From assembly GCF_001025135.1 (NCBI RefSeq), contig NZ_AP012323.1, positions 1,860,001 through 1,924,000 of the forward strand: a stretch of 64,000 nucleotides of DNA. The letters run 5' to 3'. This DNA comes from Bifidobacterium bifidum ATCC 29521 = JCM 1255 = DSM 20456. GTDB taxonomy: Bacteria > Actinomycetota > Actinomycetes > Actinomycetales > Bifidobacteriaceae. A program made the position numbers and the translations under genes. Below, piece by piece: positions 23,701 to 32,590 of the stretch (position 1 is the stretch's first letter; each line of letters opens with the position of its first letter). The notes below the pieces were generated by a model. It was not told where the DNA came from and made no database searches. It was given only the letters and a program-made list of their open reading frames with translations.

Positions 23701-26274
23701 GATAGCAACGGATTCCACCGTGCTCGTGCCTTGCGCCTTGAGGGATATGTACTTGTCGGTGAGCGTGTCGAGGTCACCCTTGAATCCGCTCATCTCATTG
23801 GCAAGCTGTGTGACCTGCGCGTCGGTCAGATACGAGTGCGAGGTCGTCACCGTCGTTCTGATCTTCGCGTACATCGCGTCGGCATCGGCCTGCAACGAGG
23901 GGATCTCGGTGACCATGAGCCTGATCTTGTTCACGTCGCGCACGCCCTCGGCGATGCGCTCCAGGCGCACGGACGACTTGGACACCTTGTCTCCGCTCTT
24001 CTCGCTCGGATAAATCAGGAACGGGTCGCCGGGCTCGAAGGCGTTGTGCGTGGCGTCGTTGAGCGGGTCGGCCACCCATGCGTCGTACGCCCAGCGCAGG
24101 AAGCCGCTGGTCTGCTCGCCCGCGTTGACCACCGACCAGTAGCTTTCGACCGGGGCGGACAGCGAGAAGTTGCCGGGCTCATGCTCGGTGCAGGAGTACA
24201 GCGTGGTGCGAAGGTCCTTTGCCTCACGCGCCTCGATCAGCCGGGTGAAGTCGGTGGGATGGGCCGCCGCCGCGGTGTCGCCGACGTTCAGGTCGGTGAC
24301 GCGCAGCGCCAGGTCGAACTTGTTGACGAAGCCGTCCATCGCGCCGGCGGTCTTCAACGGCACGTCGTGGATATTCCGTATCGAGTCGATCAGGTCGAAC
24401 GCGTCGGCGCTGAAGCCGCGCTCGTCGATGCCGATGTACGACTCATCGAACCAGCCCTTGTCCATCAGATGCTCGATGAGCTTGCGCAGGAAGTCGGTCC
24501 ACACGCTCCTCCAGCGCTCGGATCCGACCGTGTATCTCTCGGACTTCATCGTCCCGTTCTCCCAGTACGTGAAGTTGCCGTGCCAGGGCGCGATGCTGTA
24601 TATCACGATCTTGTCGCCGATGCCGAGTCCCTTGTTGAACGTCACCCACTTGTCGAAGTCGGTGAAGTCGTAGGTGAACCCGCCCCCGCTCTTGGTCCAC
24701 TTCACCATCGACGGGTAGTGGATGGCGTTGGCGCTGTAGGTCTGGCCGGACCATGCGTCCTCGTTGATGGTGGTTGTGATGGCGTGGCCGCCGATGGACT
24801 TGTACAGTTCCATGCTTGATCTGAGGATCTGCAGGTGCTCGTCCGAGAACGGGGTGACGCCGTAGTATTCCGCGGAGGAATACGGGTACTGCCACAGTTC
24901 CACGTCGAAGTTCTTCTCATACTCTGCCGGATCAGGCAGCGTAGCGGCCTTCACCTCGATGGTGTAGGTGAATGTGAGCGGCGTTTCCATCCCGTCTGCG
25001 GTGGCGGTCAGCGTGGTGGTGTAGGTGCCGGCCTTGGCGTCCTTCGGTATGGCGAACGATACCCAGATGTTCTGCACCTGATTGGCCTTCACCGTGATCG
25101 GGCCGCTTTGGTAGAGGATGTCGTTGCTTTCGGAGCGGTTGGTCTCGGTGGCGGCGGGCACCTCGCGGTTCGGGTCTCCGTAGCCGAGATAGCTGCCGTT
25201 GTATGCCTTGGTGGACTTGATGAACGTGGCCGTGACGTTGCTTTTGGCGATGACGTCGCCGCCCTGCGATGTCAGGTCGCTTGCGGTGACCGTCAGGTTC
25301 GAGACGGTGGTGCCGACCGCGGCGAGCGAGATCTCGCTGTTGACCTTGTCGTTCTTCCACGCTTTCAGCGCCCGGTTGTTCGTCGTGAGGGCCTTCACCT
25401 CGTCGAACCGCTTCTGCGTGTATTGCGTATCGGGGTCCACGATGCCGCCGGTCAGGTTCGGTGCCATCCTGGCGACGGTGACGTCGACGGTCTTGCTGAT
25501 GCCGGCCGCAGTCGAGGCCACGGTGATGGCGGTGGCTCCCGGCGCGACCGCGGTGACCGTGCCATCTGCGCCGACTGTGGCGACACTCGTGTCGCCGCTC
25601 GTGTAGGTCATGTCATCGATGGTCGCGTAATCGGGCGCCACCGTATACGAGATCCGCTTGCTGTCGCCAACGCCCAGCGTCATCGAGGTCGTGTCGAGTG
25701 TGACGCCGGTGACCACGTACGGCTGATGGGTCACGACGACCTTGGCGCAGTCGATCAGCGCGTTCGTGGAATTCGTGTCCCGCTCGCCTGTGGCCACCGC
25801 CTTGAACACGTGCTCACCTTCGTCAAGCCCGGTGAACGACGCGATTTTCGTCTCGTTGATGTTGGAGGCGTTGTACAGGCTGTACGTGCCTTTTTCCGCT
25901 CCGTCAATATAGTATTTCACCTTGCCCATGGGCCTGTTCTTGCCTGCATAGACGTCGATTGCGCTGCCGAAGAATCGGACCGTATACCAGATGTCCTCCG
26001 CCGGGAGGCTGTCGGATGGCGCCTTGGACCACGTATGCACGTCGTTGCCCGGATCCCAGGCGTTGTCGGCGAACGTGAAGTAGTTGCCGTCGCCGGTGAT
26101 CTTGGTGTGCGAGATGGTGGTGGTCTGCATGGGCTCGACGGCCTGCGCCCGCATCCCCGCGAAATGGGGGCCCATGACCGTCGCCAGCATCATGGATACC
26201 GTGGCGATCACGGCGGCGGCAGGTCTCCATGGAGAGCCACGACCGCGCAACCACATAGATATTCTTCGGTTCAT
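20779..26274 (-). CDS. Giant cell-wall-anchored enzyme: GH123-like plus sialidase-type propeller
   Basis: An 1831-residue surface protein. In order: signal peptide (to about residue 45); beta-rich module (50-185); Big-type domain (188-268); DUF4091/GH123-like catalytic region (about 300-840) with the Asp-Glu pair in SYIGIDERGF near 615; second Big domain (850-935); concanavalin-like LamG module (940-1135); third Big-like domain; a BNR/sialidase-type propeller (about 1225-1600) with Asp boxes SDDDGATW, SDDNGETW and SDDEGETW; two FIVAR modules (1611-1755); Gly/Pro/Lys wall-spanning linker; and LSATG, hydrophobic helix and KR tail, a sortase-type anchor. The propeller lacks a clear RIP motif, so true sialidase activity is doubtful. 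Start ATG 26274 follows GAAAGGA. It probably releases sugars from host glycans. Confidence 0.82.
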   Translation of the reverse strand: MNRRISMWLRGRGSPWRPAAAVIATVSMMLATVMGPHFAGMRAQAVEPMQTTTISHTKITGDGNYFTFADNAWDPGNDVHTWSKAPSDSLPAEDIWYTVRFFGSAIDVYAGKNRPMGKVKYYIDGAEKGTYSLYNASNINETKIASFTGLDEGEHVFKAVATGERDTNSTNALIDCAKVVVTHQPYVVTGVTLDTTSMTLGVGDSKRISYTVAPDYATIDDMTYTSGDTSVATVGADGTVTAVAPGATAITVASTAAGISKTVDVTVARMAPNLTGGIVDPDTQYTQKRFDEVKALTTNNRALKAWKNDKVNSEISLAAVGTTVSNLTVTASDLTSQGGDVIAKSNVTATFIKSTKAYNGSYLGYGDPNREVPAATETNRSESNDILYQSGPITVKANQVQNIWVSFAIPKDAKAGTYTTTLTATADGMETPLTFTYTIEVKAATLPDPAEYEKNFDVELWQYPYSSAEYYGVTPFSDEHLQILRSSMELYKSIGGHAITTTINEDAWSGQTYSANAIHYPSMVKWTKSGGGFTYDFTDFDKWVTFNKGLGIGDKIVIYSIAPWHGNFTYWENGTMKSERYTVGSERWRSVWTDFLRKLIEHLMDKGWFDESYIGIDERGFSADAFDLIDSIRNIHDVPLKTAGAMDGFVNKFDLALRVTDLNVGDTAAAAHPTDFTRLIEAREAKDLRTTLYSCTEHEPGNFSLSAPVESYWSVVNAGEQTSGFLRWAYDAWVADPLNDATHNAFEPGDPFLIYPSEKSGDKVSKSSVRLERIAEGVRDVNKIRLMVTEIPSLQADADAMYAKIRTTVTTSHSYLTDAQVTQLANEMSGFKGDLDTLTDKYISLKAQGTSTVESVAIDGGDQEIMLGTAKQLTATLKPANLLNASVTWRSSKTGVVTVSAKGVVTAAGVGSTTITATSKADPTKSASITLTVTPQVVAQGLHYYSFDNSNANDSWGTRNGTADATAQYVDGKSGKALKVTDGKGVTLAGGNDIAKTDPWTIGYWVRSDAELTGRSAVMTSADGKYSADLKMDADRESGFRVGTASGDVLTFRYDFQPGTWYYIAWTQDKAAGLTMYVNGTKIGATNTWTKMHDVVAPIDVIGGPGFTGLIDEVKIYKRVLSDTEIAAGMLLPGLNLAEHETDMYIGGTYTIVANLQGGDGDGTVTFESSDPTIAKVDASGTVTGVSRGTAVITVRGGGFTDMVTVNVSRELTIKNTLPQYKLDQTKVMDVHKSLDTSNQYFGQPDMIRTKSGRLITSFPQGHGKGPLIMKISDDDGATWTRKTDIPASWAGSQETPTLYVLNLADGTERIMMITACPGWGTDSAGNRYGWNTSYSDDNGETWTEYRHWQSNRTYDNANNDAIVAMASLVQLKDSDGNDIQKWMGVYHNYAYVNFRTYLTFDENGDEQWSESEPYLAQWRSIESAYQMCEIGMFRSPDGKRIIGLARSQSHNNPATLIYSDDEGETWSKPMDLPGSLAGERHKIAYDPISGRLLVTFREINYDLNGNNRFDGGSDWNAGDWVAWVGTYDQLINQEDGEYRILLAEDWANNAKSGDTGYAGVAVLDDGTFIMDTYGHWDKEFSQNWPGGVTTDRCYIKQAKFKLGEVEYANGLIDRSGLKAAIKRAEALNAADYTADSWAKMDAAVKAAKAGDADESLQQAQVDALVAAIDAAIDGLKPAETPDPDPGKVSKDELNAVIAQVKAKDLGGYTDESVRAVRDALAAAEKVSADPDATQAEIDAALASLNAAVDGLKAKDDGDKPGPGDGGKPGAGDGKPDDGGKPDPGKPGKGDETKPDTGEKGGLSATGAGIVPIAAAALTLMAGAALALAKR

Positions 26275-26434
26275 TTATGGACATCCTTTCTTTCACCTTT
26301 GAAAATCGGCCACCCTATTGTGTCCCAGCCTTTATCTTTGCCAGCTGTTTCTGATTGTCCAGTATGCCAATCGCGACCTTGCGCTCAGCATCCACTCAGT
26401 CTATGTGTTATGAAAGACAACGGCCTCGATCTTA

Positions 26435-26659
26435 TCAGGACACAAGCTTGGCGAGATCGTTGCCGTATTCGCCGAGCCTCGGCAGGTCGACCTCGCGCCC
26501 GTTGAACGGCTCCTGCTGCCATGAGCTGTAGGAGCATGTCACCGTGACGTCCTTGCCGCGCCGGTACTGGCTGTCGAGCAGCTGGCCGCTGATGTAGATC
26601 TCGCAGGCCACGATCTGATCGTCGTCTGCGGACGGATCGCCGCCCACCGTCAACACCAT
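26435..26659 (-). CDS. Small hypothetical protein or fragment
   Basis: A frame of about 74 residues from the ATG at 26659 (MVLTVGGDPSADDDQIVACE to LPRLGEYGNDLAKLVS). The composition is protein-like, with two cysteines (in VACEIY and VTCSYS), but there is no ribosome site and no signal peptide. The frame stays open upstream to 26773 with less plausible sequence. It may be the tail of a lost secreted protein. It precedes the giant enzyme gene on the same strand, 161 bases away. Confidence 0.35.
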   Translation of the reverse strand: MVLTVGGDPSADDDQIVACEIYISGQLLDSQYRRGKDVTVTCSYSSWQQEPFNGREVDLPRLGEYGNDLAKLVS

Positions 26660-26751
26660 CGTCGCGACGGGTGGTACAGGGCAGTCCGTTCTGTCCCTTA
26701 CATCCATCGTATTGCCGAGAGAGCAAACACACAAGACGGCACGATACGAAT

Positions 26752-26783
26752 CCGGCCCCCGCTGGAAAACCAACGGGGGCCGG
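26752..26783 (-). terminator. Terminator of the purine permease gene
   Basis: CCGGCCCCCGCTGG pairs with CCAACGGGGGCCGG (one mismatch) 24 bases past the permease stop. Confidence 0.8.
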
Positions 26784-26806
26784 GATTCAAGGCAGGGCAG
26801 ATGCCA

Positions 26807-28201
26807 TTACAGCACTGCCAGCAGGATGAAGTTGAGGATGAAGAGCAGCGAGACAATCCAGATGATCGGGTGAACGCTCTTGGCTTCCTTCTTGCAGGTC
26901 TTGACGATGCAGTAGGTGATGAAGCCGGCGGCGATGCCGTAGCTGATCGAGTACGCGAGCGCCATGAACACGGCGGCGAAGAACGCCGGAATCGCCTCGG
27001 AGATGTCGCTCCACTCGATCTCCTTGAGGCTGGAGGCCATCATGCAGCCGACGATGACCAGCACGCCGGCCGTCGCTGCGGACGGCACCGCGGAGATCAC
27101 CGGGGACAGGAAGATCGACAGCGCAAAGCAGATGGACACGACCACGGAGGTCAGGCCGGTGCGGCCGCCCGCCGCGATGCCCGCGGAAGACTCGACGTAG
27201 GTGGTGGTGTTCGAGGTACCGCAGATCGCGCCGATGGAGGTGGCGATCGAGTCGGCGAACAGGGCGCGATCCAGCTTGGAGGAGAAGCCCTTGCCGTCCT
27301 CCATGTGCTTCATGTCGTCATCGGAGAAGATGCCGGTGCGGCGGCCGGTGCCGATGAACGTGCCGAGCGTGTCGAACGTGTCGGACATCGAGAACGCGAA
27401 GATCGTGACCAGCACGAGCGGCAGTTTGGATACGTCGGAGAACAGCGCCGGGAAGCCATCGGCGCTGAAGATCACGCCGAAGGTCTGCGGCAGCTGGGCG
27501 AACGTGTCGGAGATGGACACGGAGTTGGACATGCTGGTCAGGCCCATCGGGATGCCGATGATCGCGGTGATGACGATGGTCAGCAGCATGCCGCCCTTGA
27601 GCTTGAGCACGGTGAACACGATGGCGAACAGCAGGCCGATCAGGAACAGCCACAGGGTCGGGGTGTTCAGCGTGGCCAGACCAGGCGTGGCGCCGGTGGC
27701 CAGGCCCTTGCCGGCGGCCTTGGTGTCCTTCGGGGTGAAGGTGACGAGGTTGACGTTGAGCATGCCGACGTAGGCGACGAATATGCCGATGCCGCCACCG
27801 ATGGCGTTCTGCAGCATGGGCGGGATCGCCTCGATGATCATCTTGCGGATCTTGGTGACGGTGATGATGATGTTGATGAGGCCGCACAGGAACACCATGC
27901 ACAGTGTCTCCTGCCACGTGAACTTCAGACCGAAGCACACCGTGTAGGTGAAGAACGCGTTGAGACCCATGCCGGCCGCCTGCGCGTACGGCACATTGGC
28001 GAACAGGCCCATGACGAGCGTGCCGATGATGGCCGCGATGATCGTTGCCAGGAACACGCCGCCCCACGGCATGCCGGTCTGGTGCAGGATCTGCGGATTG
28101 ACGACGATGATGTAGCTCATCGCGAAGAACGTGGTGAGGCCGGCCACGATCTCCGTGGACACGGTCGTGCCGTTCTCCTTCAAATGGAAGAACTTCTCCA
28201 T
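26807..28201 (-). CDS. AzgA-type NCS2 purine permease
   Basis: A 464-residue membrane transporter with about 12 or more hydrophobic segments. Family marks are the N-terminal LTTFFAMSYIIVVNPQIL, the early AAGMGLNAFFTYTV, FAFSMSDTFDTLGTFIG, and GTSNTTTYVESSAGIAAGGR, which place it in the AzgA/PbuG group that imports guanine and hypoxanthine or adenine. The ATG at 28201 lies just behind GAGAAAG; the frame extends to 28300 but upstream codons are not family-like. It is a single gene with its own terminator. A palindrome of DnaA-box-like repeats lies 130-173 bases upstream. The exact base transported is not determinable. Confidence 0.9.
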   Translation of the reverse strand: MEKFFHLKENGTTVSTEIVAGLTTFFAMSYIIVVNPQILHQTGMPWGGVFLATIIAAIIGTLVMGLFANVPYAQAAGMGLNAFFTYTVCFGLKFTWQETLCMVFLCGLINIIITVTKIRKMIIEAIPPMLQNAIGGGIGIFVAYVGMLNVNLVTFTPKDTKAAGKGLATGATPGLATLNTPTLWLFLIGLLFAIVFTVLKLKGGMLLTIVITAIIGIPMGLTSMSNSVSISDTFAQLPQTFGVIFSADGFPALFSDVSKLPLVLVTIFAFSMSDTFDTLGTFIGTGRRTGIFSDDDMKHMEDGKGFSSKLDRALFADSIATSIGAICGTSNTTTYVESSAGIAAGGRTGLTSVVVSICFALSIFLSPVISAVPSAATAGVLVIVGCMMASSLKEIEWSDISEAIPAFFAAVFMALAYSISYGIAAGFITYCIVKTCKKEAKSVHPIIWIVSLLFILNFILLAVL

Positions 28202-28330
28202 ACTTTCTCTGCTTCCTTGAATGTGCGAGGCCATCCGGCCTCGGCGAGACAAACTGCTATTCGCCCGGTTTCCCGAACACGCCCACCATAACATCTTCAT
28301 AAGTCATGGATGTTATGGTGTCGGACGGCC

Positions 28331-28374
28331 TGTGGATATATGTGGATAACCCGTTCTCCATCCACATATCCACA
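28331..28374. repeat. Palindromic cluster of DnaA-box-like repeats
   Basis: TGTGGATAT (28331-28339) and TGTGGATAA (28341-28349) on one side face ATCCACAT and ATATCCACA (28366-28374) on the other. TGTGGATAA is the complement of the perfect DnaA box TTATCCACA. The cluster lies between two divergent genes. Confidence 0.6.
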
Positions 28375-28426
28375 GAAATCCCGCCGTCGGTGGCGCGCGG
28401 GCCCCCGACCCGCTAGCGTTGCGCCC

Positions 28427-29329
28427 ATGAACGATTACGAACCGATACCGGGCGAGCCGACAGCCACCATGTTCCAGTCATTGGAACAGATTAGGCGGCA
28501 GACTCTGCAACGCTGCACCGCCACGGTAGGGCAGTCCGACCGCCAGCTGCTCTTCGGCATGACCACCGCTCTGGAACTGCAAGGCGTGCCGGTGCCCTCC
28601 CACTGCAATCTCGACACGGCCGCGCTGCATGTCACGGTGCGGACGCGCTCCGGCAGGCCTCATATTCGACCGTTGAAATCCGTCCCGGTCATTGTCCACA
28701 TCTGGAGCCATTGCACTCCGCAATCACTCATCCACATATCGAATGGCGTGCACGCATTGCACGTGTTTCATGTGTGGGCGCAGCTGTCCCCATATCTTTC
28801 GACAGAGGATCTTGTTGTGCTCGGAGATTCCATTCTCACGATGCTGGTACGCAATGGCGCGCCGGACGCGGACAAATTGTATCTGGAGTTGCAGCGTTTC
28901 ATAAAAGAGATGCCGCCGTTCCGAGGAAAAAGCATTTGCAGGCAAGCCATGACACTGGTACGCCCCAATATACGGTCTCCCGCCGAAAGCTCGCTACGGC
29001 TGGGCGTTCAACGCCACGGAATACCGGATGGACGATGCAATGTCGTGGTTCCTGGAATCACCTTTCGTTCAGGAGCAGCCATTTCGCTGGACATCGCATG
29101 GGTCGAGTTCAAGGTCGGAGTGGAATATGACGGCGATCATCATCGAACGGATAAGGTCCAGTGGCGCCGAGACAACGAAAAAAGGGAACGGTTGCGGGCC
29201 CACGGCTGGATATTAATCATCGTGACCGCTCAAAATCTGATTGACGAGATGTCGATTGCGGAACTGGCCCTGCGTATAGCAAGACGACTCGCCGAGCGCG
29301 GAGCTTCGAGGTCATCGCAATCAGCCTAG
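28427..29329 (+). CDS. Vsr/DUF559-type nuclease-fold protein
   Basis: A 300-residue protein. The C-terminal 90 residues follow the Vsr-like DUF559 fold seen in actinobacterial AbiEi-like proteins: LDIAWVEFKVGVEYDGDHHR, with acidic D and E residues and a DGDHH core, then a TDKVQWRRDNEKRERL segment and HGWILIIVTAQNL. The N-terminal 200 residues (a MTTALELQGVPVPSH region, later LYLELQRFIKEMPPFRGKS) resemble the helical AbiEi-type part. Catalytic residues appear intact. No partner toxin gene is adjacent. The ATG at 28427 is close behind GCTAGCGTT, suggesting a leaderless transcript. A role in DNA repair or antitoxin control is possible but unproven. Confidence 0.7.
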   Translation: MNDYEPIPGEPTATMFQSLEQIRRQTLQRCTATVGQSDRQLLFGMTTALELQGVPVPSHCNLDTAALHVTVRTRSGRPHIRPLKSVPVIVHIWSHCTPQSLIHISNGVHALHVFHVWAQLSPYLSTEDLVVLGDSILTMLVRNGAPDADKLYLELQRFIKEMPPFRGKSICRQAMTLVRPNIRSPAESSLRLGVQRHGIPDGRCNVVVPGITFRSGAAISLDIAWVEFKVGVEYDGDHHRTDKVQWRRDNEKRERLRAHGWILIIVTAQNLIDEMSIAELALRIARRLAERGASRSSQSA

Positions 29330-29540
29330 AGGGACTGGCAAGGAAGCACGGGTATCGGTATGACCGAAGACGATAGGCGTCGAATCATGCTATGACCGGG
29401 AACAACGCGAACGTTCTCGGGTGGAGCGGAGCGTGACAATCAAGAATGTCGTTGTACAACATCTGCAAAATCGCACAACACGGCAGTTGTCCAGCATCGC
29501 CGTCGCTTCTTCTATTCCGGAGCTCCCCCTCACAAACGCG

Positions 29541-29566
29541 AAGACCCCGCGCGGAGGCGGGGTCTT
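29541..29566 (-). terminator. Terminator of the pst operon
   Basis: AAGACCCCGC and GCGGGGTCTT form a perfect 10-bp stem with a 6-base loop 57 bases past the pstB stop. Confidence 0.85.
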
Positions 29567-29622
29567 GTGGCGATGGACGCGCGGGCGGATGCAACGCATG
29601 CGATCCGCCAGCGCGCCGCCGA

Positions 29623-30402
<780 letters not shown>

Positions 30403-30441
30403 ATGAATTCCTTTATTGATGTATATACAGTGTACGGCGGC

Positions 30442-31488
30442 TTACCGTTCGGACTTCACGGCGAAGACGCGAGCCACGACACGGCCGATGAGGTTGAGGA
30501 TCAGCACGATGATGATCAGCACCAGGGCGGCGGCCCAGGAGCGTTCCATCGGGATCGTGGTGACGCAGGAGGAGCCGGCGTTGGGCGGGCAGTTGGCACG
30601 CAGCTTGCTGTATTCCTGGTAGACGAACACGGGAAGCGTGGTCATCTCGCCGCTGAACAGGTTCACGTTGGTGAACGTCGCGTAGCCTGCGGTCATCAGC
30701 AGCGGCGCGGTCTCGCCGATCACTCGCGCGATGGCCAGGATGACGCCGGAGACGATGCCGGGCAGGGCGGTGCGCAGCACGATCTTGCAGATGGTGCGCT
30801 GCTTGGAAACGCCCAGCGCGTACGAGGCCTCACGCAGGTCGCCGGGCACGACCTTCAGCATCTCCTCACTGGTCTTGACGACGGTCGGGATCATCAGCAG
30901 CGAAAGCGCGACGGAGCCTTCGAAGCCGCTGATGGTGCCGGGGCCGCCGATGAGCGAGAACATCGAGTAGGCGAACAGACCGGCGACGATGGACGGGATG
31001 CCGCTCATCACGTCGACCAGCAGGCCGATGGACTTGGCGAGCTTGTTGCCGCGGGCCGCGTACTCGATCAGGTAGACCGCGCACATCAGGCCGACCGGCA
31101 CGGAGATGACCATGGCGCCCAAGGTGATCTCCAACGTGCCGATGATGGCGTGCAGCACGCCGCCGTATCCGCCGGAGGGCGTCTGGCTGCCGCCGACGAC
31201 GCCGGACATGTTGTACGAAAGGAAGTTGAGGTTCAGTCGCTTGATGCCGTTGGCGACGGTCGTCCACAGCACGGAGATCAGAGGGATGCACGCGATGATG
31301 AAGGCGAGGCAGATCAGGCTCTTCATGAAGACGTCCTTGCGCTTGCGGGACGCGGCGAAGGAACGGCTGGTCTTGAACCGGTCGAAGTCGATGTCGGGCA
31401 GTTGCTTGTCGTTGCGTGCGGCGGGCGTCTTCTTCACGGCGTTCGCGTCGACGCTGATGGTGCTCTTTACAGTTGCTTCACTCATCAT
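30442..31488 (-). CDS. pstA: Phosphate ABC transporter permease PstA
   Basis: A 348-residue inner-membrane permease with six or so hydrophobic segments after an unusually long 55-residue polar N-terminus. The coupling-helix region REASYALGVSKQRTICKIVL and the conserved ARVIGETAPLLMTAG mark PstA. The start ATG at 31488 overlaps the pstC stop (ATGA), so the two permeases are translationally coupled. Confidence 0.95.
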   Translation of the reverse strand: MMSEATVKSTISVDANAVKKTPAARNDKQLPDIDFDRFKTSRSFAASRKRKDVFMKSLICLAFIIACIPLISVLWTTVANGIKRLNLNFLSYNMSGVVGGSQTPSGGYGGVLHAIIGTLEITLGAMVISVPVGLMCAVYLIEYAARGNKLAKSIGLLVDVMSGIPSIVAGLFAYSMFSLIGGPGTISGFEGSVALSLLMIPTVVKTSEEMLKVVPGDLREASYALGVSKQRTICKIVLRTALPGIVSGVILAIARVIGETAPLLMTAGYATFTNVNLFSGEMTTLPVFVYQEYSKLRANCPPNAGSSCVTTIPMERSWAAALVLIIIVLILNLIGRVVARVFAVKSER

Positions 31489-32462
31489 GCGCTCGCTTTC
31501 TCGGTGATCTTACGGGCGACGAAGTTCACGAGGAACGTGATAACGAACAGCACGAGGCCGGTGCCGATCAGCACGGGCACGCCGATGTTCGGGTCGGCTT
31601 CCGGGTATTGCGCCGCGATGTTCGCCGCGATGGTCTGGTTCTGGGATGCCCGCAGCAGCTTGATCGAGTACGTCAGGCCGGGGGAAAGAATCATGAGGAC
31701 GGCCATGGTCTCGCCGAGTGCGCGGCCCAGGCCGAGCATGGATGCGGAGACGATGCCGGACTTGCCGAACGGCAGCACGGCCAGCTTGATCATCTCCCAC
31801 TTGGTGGCGCCCAGGCCGATGGCCGCCTCCTCCTGCAGACGCGGGGTCTGCATGAAGATGTCGCGCGACACCGAGGTGATGATCGGCAGGATCATGACGG
31901 CCAGCACGACGGCGACCGTGGCGACGGTTCGCGAGGGGCTGTCGGCGACCGACGGGTCATTGAGCGATCCATCGAAGATGTAGGTCCACCTCAGGTACTT
32001 CGCGAACCAGTTCCACACCGGCTGGATGGCCGGCACCAGAATCAGGCCGCCCCACAGGCCGTAGATGACGGACGGGATGGCGGCGAGCAGGTCGACCACG
32101 TAGCTCAGCGCGGTCGCCAGCTTCTTGGGTGCGTAATGCGAGATGAACAGGGCGATGCCGATCGAGATGAAAAACGCGATGATCAGCGACAGCGCGGAGA
32201 CAAGCACCGTGCCGAACACCAGCGGGCCCACGTACTGCCAGAAGTTGTGCGCGCGGTTGCCGGTGAATGATTCGATGGTGGCGGTGTTCGCGGCCTGATC
32301 GCCTCCGATCAGCGGCCACGCCTGAAACAGCAGGAACAGGAACACCGCCGCAAGCGCGACGAGAATGAGAATGCCGGCAGCATAGGCGATCGTCTTGAAC
32401 ACGACATCGCCGGTCTTGCCTGTACTGGCCGGACTGTCTGCCGCTTTGTCTTGCGAACTCAC
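31485..32462 (-). CDS. pstC: Phosphate ABC transporter permease PstC
   Basis: A 325-residue permease that pairs with PstA. It has an N-terminal membrane helix (about residues 25-48), FISIGIALFISHYAPKKLAT, EEAAIGLGATKWEMIKLAVL as the coupling segment and ALGETMAVLMI. A GGAGAA ribosome site precedes ATG 32462. It follows pstS after 128 bases that contain a strong hairpin. Confidence 0.95.
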   Translation of the reverse strand: MSSQDKAADSPASTGKTGDVVFKTIAYAAGILILVALAAVFLFLLFQAWPLIGGDQAANTATIESFTGNRAHNFWQYVGPLVFGTVLVSALSLIIAFFISIGIALFISHYAPKKLATALSYVVDLLAAIPSVIYGLWGGLILVPAIQPVWNWFAKYLRWTYIFDGSLNDPSVADSPSRTVATVAVVLAVMILPIITSVSRDIFMQTPRLQEEAAIGLGATKWEMIKLAVLPFGKSGIVSASMLGLGRALGETMAVLMILSPGLTYSIKLLRASQNQTIAANIAAQYPEADPNIGVPVLIGTGLVLFVITFLVNFVARKITEKASA

Positions 32463-32521
32463 AGGTTCTCCTTCGTATGCATTTTCAATGGTGGCTTCAC
32501 GGCCGTGTACAACCGACAGAA

Positions 32522-32559
32522 GCCGCAGACACCTTTCATTGTGTCAGGTGTTCTGCGGC
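32522..32559 (-). terminator. Intercistronic hairpin between pstS and pstC
   Basis: GCCGCAGACACCT pairs with AGGTGTTCTGCGGC (one bulge). On the minus strand it lies about 32 bases past the pstS stop. Such structures often allow more PstS than membrane subunits, by partial termination or by protecting the pstS mRNA. Confidence 0.65.
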
Positions 32560-32590
32560 ATCCGCCATACGGCGTGTCAGCTCACGCTGA

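Noticed and set aside
28201-28300. Longer start for the purine permease
   Set aside because: The added 33 residues are polar and unlike the family; ATG 28201 has a purine-rich site before it.
28331-28374. Chromosomal replication origin
   Set aside because: There is no dnaA, dnaN or rpmH nearby, only four boxes, and no AT-rich unwinding region.
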